NCBI GenBank assembly: GCA_035604595.1 | Contig: DATNIE010000002.1 | Span: forward strand, 1-28,594 | DNA length: 28,594 bases | Direction of reading: 5' to 3' | Source of the DNA: CAIKZZ01 sp035604595 | Lineage (GTDB): Bacteria > Pseudomonadota > Gammaproteobacteria > Steroidobacterales > Steroidobacteraceae | Shown here: positions 7,502-15,067 of the stretch, piece by piece | Layout: the number at the start of each line of letters is the position of its first letter | Numbering within the stretch: the first letter of the stretch is position 1 | Made by a program: the position numbers and the translations under genes | The notes under the pieces: model-generated | Told to the model about the DNA's origin: nothing | Databases searched by the model: none | The model's input: only the letters and a program-made list of their open reading frames with translations

Positions 7502-7517
7502 ACCCGCGGCGCGGCTG

Positions 7518-7760
7518 TCAGGCTTTGCCCTGATGCTCGGCGATATAGTCGATGGCCTGCTGGACGGTCGTGATCTTCTCGGCATCCTCGTCGGGAATCT
7601 CCGTCTCGAATTCCTCCTCGAGCGCCATCACGAGCTCGACCGTGTCGAGCGAGTCGGCGCCCAGATCGTCCACGAAAGAGGCGTCGCTCGTGACCTCCTC
7701 TTCCTTGACCCCCAATTGCTCGGCGACGATCTTCTTGACCCTCTCTTCCACGCTGCTCAT
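7518..7760 (-). CDS. acpP: Acyl carrier protein
   Basis: This encodes an 80-residue acidic helical carrier protein. Ser37 in DDLGADSLDTVELVMALEEEF is the 4'-phosphopantetheine site that carries the growing acyl chain. The N-terminus MSSVEERVKKIVAEQLG and the tail TVQQAIDYIAEHQ are typical. The ATG at 7760 follows AGAGGA by ten bases; extending the frame to 7847 would add non-ACP sequence. It lies 158 bases downstream of fabG, a gap large enough for its own promoter, and the hairpin at 7479-7501 lies just past its stop. This fits the usual high ACP demand. Confidence 0.98.
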   Translation of the reverse strand: MSSVEERVKKIVAEQLGVKEEEVTSDASFVDDLGADSLDTVELVMALEEEFETEIPDEDAEKITTVQQAIDYIAEHQGKA

Positions 7761-7845
7761 CGTTGTTTCGTCCTCTGTGGCGCCAACGCGTATCCCGCTC
7801 GCGGCGAGGGGACGGGTCCCTCCCCACCTGTCGCGTGGACGCCGC

Positions 7846-7851
7846 ATTTTA
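7846..7851 (-). promoter_or_regulatory. Possible acpP promoter -10 box
   Basis: In the 158-base fabG-acpP gap the minus strand carries TAAAAT (7851 to 7846), an AT-rich spot in GC-rich DNA about 85 bases before the acpP start. I see no clear -35 at 16-18 bases. It is suggestive because acpP often has its own promoter, but the sequence evidence is weak. Confidence 0.25.
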
Positions 7852-7918
7852 TGGGAAAGCCCGGTCCCCCGCCATCGAACAGATCATTAACGAATTCAAC
7901 GACTTGCTCGCAGAGCGC

Positions 7919-8683
7919 TTATTGCATCTGCATTCCACCATTGACCGACAGGGTTTCGCCGGTCACGTACGCCCCTGCCGGGGACGCCAGATAGAGCACC
8001 GCGCGCGCGATATCGTCCGCAGTGCCGAGCCGGCCAAGCGGGATCTGCGCGGCGACCGCGGCGCGCTGCTCGTCGGTGAGCGCGCGAGTCATATCGGTGT
8101 CGATGAACCCTGGCGCGACGACGTTGCAGGTGATGTTGCGGGAGGCGACCTCGCGGGCCAGCGATTTACTGAATCCGATGATGCCGGCCTTGGCCGCGGC
8201 GTAGTTCGCCTGGCCGGCGTTACCCATCAGCCCGACCACCGAGGAGATGCTGATGATCCGCCCGCCCCGCGCCTTGATCATGCCGCGAAGCACTGCCTTC
8301 GAGAGCCGGAAGACGCTCGACAGGTTGGTCCGGATGACCAGATCCCAGTCCTCCGGCTTCAGCCGCAGCAGCAACGCGTCGCGGGTGATTCCGGCATTGT
8401 TGACCAGAATCTCGACCGCCCCCTCGTGCGCCTCGATGTCCGCGAGCGCGACCTCGACGCTGCCGGCATCGGCGACATCGAGCACGAGGCCACGTCCCTT
8501 GAGGCCGGCCTCGCCGAGGGCCCGGGTGATCGCCGTGGCACCGGCGGCGGTCGTCGCGGTGCCGACGACCCGTGCCCCGGCCCGGGCGAGCGCAGTCAGG
8601 ATCGCGCTCCCGATGCCACGCGAAGCGCCGGTCACCAGTGCCAACTGGCCGTCGATCCGGAACGGGTCCACGGGGTTCGTCAT
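7919..8683 (-). CDS. fabG: 3-oxoacyl-ACP reductase
   Basis: This 254-residue short-chain dehydrogenase reduces 3-oxoacyl-ACP to 3-hydroxyacyl-ACP with NADPH. The dinucleotide motif TGASRGIG lies at about residues 18-25, followed by NNAG and the catalytic Ser (ISISSVVG), Tyr and Lys (NYAAAKAG, about 160 and 164). VAPGFIDTDMT and a C-terminus ending in VTGETLSVNGGMQMQ are classical FabG. The ATG at 8683 is ten bases past the fabD stop. Location between fabD and acpP distinguishes it from the many other SDR enzymes. Confidence 0.97.
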   Translation of the reverse strand: MTNPVDPFRIDGQLALVTGASRGIGSAILTALARAGARVVGTATTAAGATAITRALGEAGLKGRGLVLDVADAGSVEVALADIEAHEGAVEILVNNAGITRDALLLRLKPEDWDLVIRTNLSSVFRLSKAVLRGMIKARGGRIISISSVVGLMGNAGQANYAAAKAGIIGFSKSLAREVASRNITCNVVAPGFIDTDMTRALTDEQRAAVAAQIPLGRLGTADDIARAVLYLASPAGAYVTGETLSVNGGMQMQ

Positions 8684-8693
8684 GGAAGTGTCC

Positions 8694-9620
8694 TCACGTG
8701 AGCGCAGCTGCCAGGCTGTCCGGGTCCTCGATAGAAAGCATCGCGATCTCCTTGCGGCGGTCGATCCGCCGGTTGAGCGCCGTCAGCACCTTGCCGGGCC
8801 CGCACTCGACGATTCGCGTCGCGCCTTCCCGGATCATGGCGGCGACGGTATCGGCCCAGCGGACCGGGCTCGACAGCTGCTCAACGAGGTTGGCGCGAAT
8901 CCCCTCGGGCGTGTCGTGGCGCCTGAGCGAGATTGCATACACCGGCCAGCGCGGCGTCTTCACGGGGACGTCGGCGAGCCGCGCACGGAACCGCTCGCCG
9001 GCGGCGTGCAGCAGCGAGCTGTGTGCCGGGACGCTGACCGCGAGCAGCAGCGCGCGCTTCGCGCCACGCGCCTTGCAGGCCTCGATCGCCCGGCCGACGG
9101 CCGCGGCCTGGCCCGCGATCACGACCTGCCCGGGCGAGTTGTAGACGGCAGGCTCGACGACCTCGCCCTGGGCCGCCTCCACGCACGCCGCCTCGACGTC
9201 GCGGTCCTCGAGCCCGAGGATCGCGGCCATCGCGCCCTGCCCTTCCGGCATCGCCTCCTGCATCACGCGCCCGCGGAACTGCACGAGCGCGACCGCGTCG
9301 GCGAAGCTCACGGCCTCGGCGCAGGCGAGCGCCGTGATCTCCCCGAAGCTGTGGCCCGCGAGCATCGCAGGCGCGGGCGCGCCCTTCGCCCGCCACGCGC
9401 GCCACGTCGCAACCCCGGCGGTGAGGATTGCGGGCTGGGTCCGCTCGGTCGAATTGAGCAGTTCCTCCGGCCCCTCCTGACTGAGCCGCCACAGGTCGTA
9501 GCCCAGCACGTCGGACGCGGCCTCAAAGGTCGCACGGACGACCGGCTCGCCCGCGGCGAGCGCGCTCAGCATGCCGATGGACTGGGAACCCTGCCCGGGA
9601 AAGACGACAGCCAGCGACAC
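8694..9620 (-). CDS. fabD: Malonyl-CoA:ACP transacylase
   Basis: This encodes 308 residues, as in E. coli (309). It moves malonyl from CoA to ACP to supply the condensing enzymes. It shows VVFPGQGSQSIGM, the nucleophile Ser in GHSFGEITALA (about residue 91), the Arg in VQFRGRVMQEAMP, and the catalytic His in VSVPAHSSLLH (about 200). Near the end are YNSPGQVVIAG, SSPVRW and VECGPGKVLTALNRRI. The start is a GTG at 9620 with GGGGGA five bases upstream; the frame is open to 10088, but that part is the shadow of the rhombosortase gene. plsX and fabH, its usual upstream neighbours, are replaced by the rhombosortase gene 23 bases away. Confidence 0.96.
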   Translation of the reverse strand: MSLAVVFPGQGSQSIGMLSALAAGEPVVRATFEAASDVLGYDLWRLSQEGPEELLNSTERTQPAILTAGVATWRAWRAKGAPAPAMLAGHSFGEITALACAEAVSFADAVALVQFRGRVMQEAMPEGQGAMAAILGLEDRDVEAACVEAAQGEVVEPAVYNSPGQVVIAGQAAAVGRAIEACKARGAKRALLLAVSVPAHSSLLHAAGERFRARLADVPVKTPRWPVYAISLRRHDTPEGIRANLVEQLSSPVRWADTVAAMIREGATRIVECGPGKVLTALNRRIDRRKEIAMLSIEDPDSLAAALT

Positions 9621-9642
9621 GTGGGTCCCCCGCAAAACGGCG

Positions 9643-9648
9643 ATTATA
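9643..9648 (-). promoter_or_regulatory. Possible fabD -10 box inside the rhombosortase stop
   Basis: A perfect TATAAT reads on the minus strand from 9648 to 9643, 22 bases before the fabD start and overlapping the TAA stop of the rhombosortase gene. No good -35 is seen 16-18 bases upstream (GCTCAG at 17). The match may partly be accidental because the stop codon supplies TAA. Confidence 0.3.
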
Positions 9649-10246
9649 CCGAGCGTCCAGACGACCTGAGCGCGACCGCGGCGACGAGCCCTGCGAGCGC
9701 ACCGTAGCGGTGGGCGGCCGTGATCACCGGAAGACTCGCGCCGAGCGCGCCTGACAGCGGGCCGTGCACGCTCTCCAACATGAGTTTCGCCGCAAGCAGC
9801 GCGAGCGTCACCACCGACTCGAGCGGCCAGCGTTTCCAGCACATGATCCCGGCGCCCGCCCAGATGCCGTGCAGCACGCCGGACAGCCCGAGGTACCAGC
9901 TTAAGGTCGGCTCGAGGAACCACAGCCCGAGGCTGACGCCGAGCGCGGAGGCGAGTGCGATGAACAGCCAGTCGCGGCCGCGCGCGTCGGCGCCGTAGAG
10001 CCACCAGAGGAGCGCGAGGCCGCCGACGTTCATCGCGAGGTGCGTCGCGTCGTAGTGCACCAGATGGCAGCCGAGCAGCCGCCACCACTCGCCCGCCGCA
10101 ACTGCGCCTCGTTCATAGCGCAGAGCTTTCCCGACAGCGGGGCCGAGCGCGTGCGCGAGCAGCAGCACCGCCGCGACGATCGCGAAGGCGGTCGCACGCC
10201 TGGCGTGCCATCCGGCGCGGAACTTCGCGAGGCTCGCGGCCGTCAA
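9644..10246 (-). CDS. rrtA: Rhombosortase-type rhomboid serine protease
   Basis: This 200-residue polytopic membrane protein has rhomboid-family features. WWRLLGCHLVHYDATHLAMNVGG is the His/Asn oxyanion region, the nucleophile Ser122 lies in GLSGVLHG, and the catalytic His179 lies in AAHRYGALAG. The short six-segment form with GLSGVLHG is the signature of rhombosortases, which cut GlyGly-CTERM tails of proteins usually exported by type II secretion. It diverges from gspG across 58 bases, supporting this reading. The N-terminal start is uncertain: a TTG at 10246 gives a short basic leader before the first membrane segment, but no good ribosome site is visible. It heads the fab operon, 23 bases before fabD. 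No GlyGly-CTERM substrate is encoded in this window. Confidence 0.85.
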   Translation of the reverse strand: MTAASLAKFRAGWHARRATAFAIVAAVLLLAHALGPAVGKALRYERGAVAAGEWWRLLGCHLVHYDATHLAMNVGGLALLWWLYGADARGRDWLFIALASALGVSLGLWFLEPTLSWYLGLSGVLHGIWAGAGIMCWKRWPLESVVTLALLAAKLMLESVHGPLSGALGASLPVITAAHRYGALAGLVAAVALRSSGRSV

Positions 10247-10262
10247 AGTGGTACAGCCCTTC

Positions 10263-10271
10263 TGTTACAAT
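10263..10271 (+). promoter_or_regulatory. Extended -10 promoter of the gsp operon
   Basis: TG at 10263-10264 followed by TACAAT (10266-10271) makes an extended -10 in an AT-rich patch of the 58-base gap between the divergent genes, about 33 bases before the gspG start. The -35 (TCAAAG at 17 bases) is poor, as is common with extended -10 promoters. A GGAG at 10293-10296 then precedes the ATG by eight bases. Confidence 0.5.
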
Positions 10272-10304
10272 TTAACGTTATTTCTGCCTGCCGGAGTCTA
10301 GCCC

Positions 10305-10760
10305 ATGCCCGCCGCCGCCCGGTCCCTGCGCGCCGCCAAAGCCGCGCGGGGCTTCACGCTGATCGAGATCATGGTCGTGGTCGTGATCCTCGCGATCCTC
10401 GGTGCGCTGGTCGCGCCGCAGATCCTCGGCCGCATCGACGAGGCTCGCGTGACCAAGACCAAGAACGACCTGAGGCTCTACGAGAGCGCGCTCGATCTGT
10501 ACAAGATGGACAACTTCAAGTATCCGACCACGGACCAGGGCCTGCAGGCCCTCGTCACCAAGCCGAACGATCCGAACCTCAAGAACTGGCGCACCGATGG
10601 CTACATCAAGCAGGTCGTCCAGGACCCGTGGGGCCATGACTACGTGTACGTGTCGCCGGGCGCGAACGGCCAGGCCTACGACCTCTCCTCGCTCGGCGCC
10701 GACGGCCAGCCCGGAGGCACGGGCCTCGATGCCGATATCAGCGTCCACGACCTGAAGTAG
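10305..10760 (+). CDS. gspG: Type II secretion major pseudopilin GspG
   Basis: This 151-residue major pseudopilin forms the periplasmic pseudopilus that pushes folded exoproteins through the outer-membrane secretin. The prepilin peptidase site is ARG|FTLIEIMVVV, cleaved after Gly16 with Glu at +5, followed by the hydrophobic helix. The globular domain has YKMDNFKYPTTDQGLQALV, DPWGHDYVYVSPG and DLSSLGADGQPGG, the C-terminal calcium-binding region typical of GspG. The ATG at 10305 is eight bases after GGAG. It is the first gene of the operon; gspC, D, E and F, which normally precede it, are not here. Confidence 0.97.
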   Translation: MPAAARSLRAAKAARGFTLIEIMVVVVILAILGALVAPQILGRIDEARVTKTKNDLRLYESALDLYKMDNFKYPTTDQGLQALVTKPNDPNLKNWRTDGYIKQVVQDPWGHDYVYVSPGANGQAYDLSSLGADGQPGGTGLDADISVHDLK

Positions 10761-10790
10761 CCCGCGCGCGCCACCAGCAGAGTTCGCCCG

Positions 10791-11324
10791 GTGCGCGCCG
10801 TCTCACCGTTCGGAGGTCGCGGCGGCTTCACGCTGCTCGAGGTGCTGGTCGTCGTCGTCATCATCGCGATTCTGACGACGGTGGCGGTGCTGTCGGTCGG
10901 CGTGCTGGGCTCCGATCGCGAGCTCGACGCCGAGGGCGACCGGTTCACGGACGTGATCGCCGCCGCCACCGAGCAGGCGCAGCTCGAGGGGCGTGACTAC
11001 GGGATCTGGTTCGGTCCCGCGCGCTACCAGGTGCTGACCTACGCACAGCTGACCCAGACCTGGGAGACGGTCGCCGATGACCGCCTGTACGACTCGCATG
11101 ACATGCCGGCGGGACTTGCGATGCGCGTCGAGATGGAGGGCCGGCCGATTTCGGCCAACGACGTGCCAGGCACCGCGCGCGTCCCGCAGGTGCTGCTGTA
11201 CTCGAGCGGTGACGCATCGCCCTACACGCTGACGCTGTCGCGCGACGGCTCGCAGTCCCAGTGGATCGTCGCCGGCCAGGCCGACGGCACGCTCGTCATC
11301 ACGCACCCCGAGACCTCACCATGA
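10791..11324 (+). CDS. gspH: Type II secretion minor pseudopilin GspH
   Basis: This encodes 177 residues with prepilin site GRGG|FTLLEVLVVVVIIAIL (cleavage after Gly12, Glu at +5). The rest fits the GspH/FimT fold, with LDAEGDRFTDVIAAATEQAQLEGRDYGIWF and a C-terminus rich in beta strands. It is a minor pseudopilin expected near the pseudopilus tip. The start is a GTG at 10791 after a 30-base gap; no nearby ATG or better start is present, and the ribosome site is weak. Its stop overlaps the gspI start (ATGA). Confidence 0.93.
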   Translation: MRAVSPFGGRGGFTLLEVLVVVVIIAILTTVAVLSVGVLGSDRELDAEGDRFTDVIAAATEQAQLEGRDYGIWFGPARYQVLTYAQLTQTWETVADDRLYDSHDMPAGLAMRVEMEGRPISANDVPGTARVPQVLLYSSGDASPYTLTLSRDGSQSQWIVAGQADGTLVITHPETSP

Positions 11325-11746
11325 TCCGCGGCAGAGGATTCACGCTGATCGAGGTGCTGGTCTCGCTCGCGGTCGCGGCGATGGGACTCGCCGCGGTGCT
11401 TTCGGTCGTGACGAACGCCGCGCGCAACTCGGCATACCTGCATGACAAGACCCTGGCGAGCTGGATCGCGCTCAACCAGCTGACCCAGACGCGGCTCGCC
11501 ACGACGCTGCCCTCCGTCGACCAGACGAGCGGCGATGTCGACTATGCCAACGACAAATGGAAGTGGCAGCAGACCGTCACGCAGACCGAAGTGCCCGGCA
11601 TGCGCCGTGTCGACGTCAGCGTGCGACACGCGTCAGATCCGGACGATGTGACGCTCGCGACCGTCACCGGCTTCGTCGGCCGCTCCCAGTCAATGACCCA
11701 GTCCACCGGCATCACCTGGGACCTCGCCGTCGGAGCCACGCAATGA
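11321..11746 (+). CDS. gspI: Type II secretion minor pseudopilin GspI
   Basis: This encodes 141 residues. The prepilin site is RGRG|FTLIEVLVSLAVAAMGL, cleaved after Gly6. The segment after the helix, NAARNSAYLHDKTLASWIALNQLT, is characteristic of GspI, which nucleates the pseudopilus tip with GspJ and GspK. The ATG at 11321 overlaps the gspH stop by four bases; starting at 11261 would put extra residues before the very short leader and lose this coupling. Confidence 0.95.
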   Translation: MIRGRGFTLIEVLVSLAVAAMGLAAVLSVVTNAARNSAYLHDKTLASWIALNQLTQTRLATTLPSVDQTSGDVDYANDKWKWQQTVTQTEVPGMRRVDVSVRHASDPDDVTLATVTGFVGRSQSMTQSTGITWDLAVGATQ

Positions 11747-12369
11747 GGCGCGGGCCTCGATCCGGCGGCTTCACCCTGATCGAGGTGCTGGTCTCGGTGT
11801 TTCTGCTGGGCGTGCTCTCGGCCTTCGCCTACGAGACGCTCAACTATGTGCGCCGGTCACGGGAGACGACCGCCGCCGCCTTCGACCGCACCCGCAATCT
11901 GGAGCTCGCGGTTCACACGCTGGTGACCGATTTCGAGCAGCTCGAGCCGCGACCGGTGCGCGACCTGCTGGGGGTCGCGGTGGAGCCCGCGCTGCTCGCC
12001 GACCCGCGTACGACCAACGTCGCGACGCTGACCCGCGGCGGCTGGCCCAATCCCGCCGGGCTGCCGCGCGGGACCTTGCAGCGTGTGAATTACCGGCTCG
12101 ATGGAACGACGCTGATCCGCGAGTACCGCACGGTGCTCGACGCGACGCTCGCCAATGCGCCGGTGCAGCGCGAGCTCCTGAAGGGCGTCACGTCGATCAA
12201 GATCCGCTACATGGACGCAACCAGCATCTGGCAGGTCCAGTGGCCGCCGCTGATCACGACCTCCCCGAGCAACGCCGTGCCGCAGAGCACGCGGCCGATC
12301 GCGGTCGAGATCACCCTCGTGCTCGAGGACGCCGGCACGATCGTGCGCCTCGTCGAGATCCCCGGATGA
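11743..12369 (+). CDS. gspJ: Type II secretion minor pseudopilin GspJ
   Basis: This encodes 208 residues with prepilin site RSGG|FTLIEVLVSVFLLGVLSAFAY (cleavage after Gly9). LELAVHTLVTDFEQLEPRPVRD and VNYRLDGTTLIREYRTVLD match the GspJ globular domain, and IKIRYMD precedes the C-terminal strand VEITLVLED. It forms the tip complex with GspI and GspK. The ATG at 11743 overlaps the gspI stop by four bases. Confidence 0.95.
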   Translation: MRRGPRSGGFTLIEVLVSVFLLGVLSAFAYETLNYVRRSRETTAAAFDRTRNLELAVHTLVTDFEQLEPRPVRDLLGVAVEPALLADPRTTNVATLTRGGWPNPAGLPRGTLQRVNYRLDGTTLIREYRTVLDATLANAPVQRELLKGVTSIKIRYMDATSIWQVQWPPLITTSPSNAVPQSTRPIAVEITLVLEDAGTIVRLVEIPG

Positions 12370-13310
12370 GGCGCGCGCGCGGCGTCGCCCTGATCATTGC
12401 GCTCGTCGTCGTGGCGCTCGCGACGATTCTCGCGACCCGGATCGGCGCGCACAGCGCGCTCGACCAGCGCCGCGGCACGAACCTGCTGGCGCAGGACCAG
12501 GGCTTCGAGGTCGCGCTCGGCGCCGAGACCTGGGCCATCGAGGTGCTGCACGACTCGGCCGCGACCAGCAAGCGCGACTCGCTGGACCAGGCCTGGGCAA
12601 CGCCGCTGCCGCCGATCCCGATCGATGGCGGTTCGGTGCAGGGCCAGCTCGAGGACATGCAGGGCCGTTTCAACCTCAACAACCTCGTCACCGCCAACGG
12701 CGCCAAGAATCAGGTCGCGTTCGACCAGTTCAGCCGCCTGCTCGCGGCGCTGCAGCTCGAGCCGAAATGGGCCTGGCTCGCGCTCGACTGGATCGACCCC
12801 GATACGGTCGTCAGCGGCCCGGACGGCGCCGAGGACGGCGTGTACCTCGGCATGAGCCCTCCGTACCGGACTGCGAACCGCCCGATCACGAGCACCAGCG
12901 AGCTGCTCGCATTGCCCGGTTTCGGGATCGACCGCTACCGGCGGCTCGCGCCGTACGTCGCGGCTCTCCCGGTCGGCACGCCGCTCAACGTCTGCACGGC
13001 CTCCGGACTCGTGCTCGACACGCTCGCGCCGGGACTCTCGGCATTCGGGCAGGATCCTCAAGCCCTCGCGAACAACCGGACCAAAGGCTGTTTCCCGTTC
13101 CGTACCGACGTCCAGGCGGCGCTCTCCCCGCTGGTCACGGCACCCGGTCAGCTGCAGACGATCGTGAATGGACTCTCCGAGTCGACGCAATGGTTTCGCG
13201 CGACGACGATCGTCAGTATTGGCACTACCCAACTCACGCTGTACAGTCTGATCAACCGCAATCCCGGGGGTTATTCCCGCGTCATTCTGCGTACCCTGGG
13301 CACCGAGTGA
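12366..13310 (+). CDS. gspK: Type II secretion minor pseudopilin GspK
   Basis: This encodes 314 residues, a normal GspK length. The leader site RARG|VALIIALVVVALATILA lacks the Glu at +5, as is usual for GspK, which caps the pseudopilus. The body has LEDMQGRFNLNNLV (the conserved GRFNLNNL motif), WLALDWIDPDTVVSGPDGAED, YRTANRPITSTSELLALPGF and PLNVCTASG, the alpha-helical insert and metal-binding region of the family. Two cysteines (CTASG and GCFPF) could form a disulfide. The ATG at 12366 overlaps the gspJ stop by four bases. Confidence 0.96.
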   Translation: MRRARGVALIIALVVVALATILATRIGAHSALDQRRGTNLLAQDQGFEVALGAETWAIEVLHDSAATSKRDSLDQAWATPLPPIPIDGGSVQGQLEDMQGRFNLNNLVTANGAKNQVAFDQFSRLLAALQLEPKWAWLALDWIDPDTVVSGPDGAEDGVYLGMSPPYRTANRPITSTSELLALPGFGIDRYRRLAPYVAALPVGTPLNVCTASGLVLDTLAPGLSAFGQDPQALANNRTKGCFPFRTDVQAALSPLVTAPGQLQTIVNGLSESTQWFRATTIVSIGTTQLTLYSLINRNPGGYSRVILRTLGTE

Positions 13311-13313
13311 TCC

Positions 13314-14573
13314 ATGGCTGAATCCTTCGTCCTGCGCTATCCCGTGCCCGGCGCATCCGCCGACGAGGCCGAGTGGCTGGCCGTGGACGCAAGCGGCGCG
13401 CGGATTGGCGAGCCCGAACGCGGCACGCTCGCCGCTGCCGCCGCCGCTGTTGGCGGCCGCAGGCTCATCGTGCTGGTGCCGGGCGAGGACGTCGCGCTGT
13501 CGGCCCCCGAGCTCCCTGCGCGCGGCGCGGCCAAATTACTCAAGCTCGCCCCGTTCGCTCTCGAGGAGCAGCTCGCCGCCGACGTCGAGACGCTGCACTT
13601 CGCGATCGGCCGGCAGGGCTCCGACAGGCGCGTGCCGGTCGCAACCGTCGAGCGCGAGCAGTTGGCCGGCTGGCTCGCACAGCTCGCCCTTGCGGGCTTG
13701 AGCCCCGCGGCGCTGTATCCGGACTCGCTGCTCGTGCCGGACAATCCCGGTCACGTCGTCGTGCTGATCGATGCGGGCAGGGTCATCGTCAAACGGCCGG
13801 GCGCCCTGCCGCTCGTGCTCGACGCCGATCCGCTCAACACCGCGCTCGCGCTCGCGGGCCTCGAGCCGTCGGCGGACGCCGCGGTCAGGGCACAGCACCT
13901 GCTGGTGTATGCGAGCACCGCGGACTGGCGCACCCGCCGGCCGGTCATCGAGGCGCTCCGAGACTCGGTCGGGAGCCTCAACGTGCAGCTGCTGCCGCAC
14001 GGCCCGCTGCCGCTGCTCGCGGCCAGCGCCGTCACGGCGGCGCCCTGGAGCCTGCTGCAGGCGGAGTTCGCCGTGCGCGGCCAGGGTTTCGCCGGCGAAT
14101 GGCCCCGCTGGCGCATGGCAGCCTCGCTGCTCGCGGCGTTCCTGGCGCTGCACGTCGTGACGCTCGGCGTCAACTACTGGCGGGTGCACCGCGAAGAGGT
14201 TACGGTCGACCAGCAGCTGCACGCCGCCGCCGCCGAGGCACTGCCGAACATCCAGAACATCGGCCGCCTGCCGAGCGTGCGCCTGGCAGTCGAGAGCCGG
14301 CTGCGCGCGAGCCGCGCCGCCGTCAGCGAAGGCCTGCTCGGCACGCTCGGCGCACTCGCAGCGGCGACGAGCGCGGCTCCCGGGACCCTGATCGAGTCCT
14401 TGAGCTATCGCGACGGCACCACGGACCTCACGGTCGATGCGCCAGACGTCGGCGCGCTCGACCGGCTGCGCGAAGCCGCCAAGGGCCGCGGCTTCGATGC
14501 ACAGCTGCAAGGCGCCGCCCAGCACGCCTCGCGCTACCAGGGACGGCTGCAACTCAAGGGTCCGCGCTCATGA
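13314..14573 (+). CDS. gspL: Type II secretion inner-membrane protein GspL
   Basis: This 419-residue bitopic protein docks the GspE ATPase to the inner-membrane platform. The cytoplasmic actin-like domain covers about residues 1-262 (LVPGEDVALSAPELP, LLKLAPFALEEQLA, VVVLIDAGRVIVKR), followed by one membrane segment (about 266-287, WRMAASLLAAFLALHVVTLG). The periplasmic part contains a coiled region, LPNIQNIGRLPSVRL and a ferredoxin-like fold. The ATG at 13314 is three bases past gspK, and the stop overlaps gspM by four bases. Its partner gspE is not in the window, so the ATPase must be encoded elsewhere. Confidence 0.92.
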   Translation: MAESFVLRYPVPGASADEAEWLAVDASGARIGEPERGTLAAAAAAVGGRRLIVLVPGEDVALSAPELPARGAAKLLKLAPFALEEQLAADVETLHFAIGRQGSDRRVPVATVEREQLAGWLAQLALAGLSPAALYPDSLLVPDNPGHVVVLIDAGRVIVKRPGALPLVLDADPLNTALALAGLEPSADAAVRAQHLLVYASTADWRTRRPVIEALRDSVGSLNVQLLPHGPLPLLAASAVTAAPWSLLQAEFAVRGQGFAGEWPRWRMAASLLAAFLALHVVTLGVNYWRVHREEVTVDQQLHAAAAEALPNIQNIGRLPSVRLAVESRLRASRAAVSEGLLGTLGALAAATSAAPGTLIESLSYRDGTTDLTVDAPDVGALDRLREAAKGRGFDAQLQGAAQHASRYQGRLQLKGPRS

Positions 14574-15064
14574 GCGAACCCGACTCGACTGCCGCCCGCC
14601 TCGAGGCCTGGTACGCATCGCTCGGCCCGCGCGACCAGCTGGTCGTGCGCGCCGGCGGGCTCGTCGCGGCCGCGCTGATCGTCGTGCTCCTCGTGTTGCA
14701 GCTCCACGGCGCAGTCAACCGCGCCGAGAAGCGCGTGGCCGCGAAACGAGCCGACGTCGCCTTCATCTCGAGCGTGCTCCCCGAGCTTCGCGCGGCACCA
14801 CTGCCGCAGGGCGGCGGGCAGTCGCTGGTGACGGTCATCGACCGCACGACGCGCGATGCCGGCCTCGGCACGAACCTGCGTGGCGCTGAGCCGAGCGGAA
14901 TCTCCGGCGTGCGGGTGCGCCTCGAAGGCGCCGCCTTCGATACGCTCGTGACCTGGCTGCTCAAGGTCGAGCGGGAGTATGGACTCTCAATCCAGACGGC
15001 GACGCTCGAGAAGACCGACTCGCCCGGCCGGGTCAACGCCAGTTTCACCTTCGTACCCGGCTGA
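14570..15064 (+). CDS. gspM: Type II secretion inner-membrane protein GspM
   Basis: This encodes 164 residues: a short cytoplasmic N-terminus with WYASLGPRDQLVV, one membrane segment (about 24-46), a coiled stretch and a small periplasmic domain (SLVTVIDRTTRDAGLG, VRVRLEGAAFDTLVTWLLKVEREYGLSIQTATLEK) typical of GspM. It stabilises GspL and interacts with the pseudopilin assembly machinery. The ATG at 14570 overlaps the gspL stop by four bases. Confidence 0.94.
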   Translation: MSEPDSTAARLEAWYASLGPRDQLVVRAGGLVAAALIVVLLVLQLHGAVNRAEKRVAAKRADVAFISSVLPELRAAPLPQGGGQSLVTVIDRTTRDAGLGTNLRGAEPSGISGVRVRLEGAAFDTLVTWLLKVEREYGLSIQTATLEKTDSPGRVNASFTFVPG

Positions 15065-15067
15065 GCG

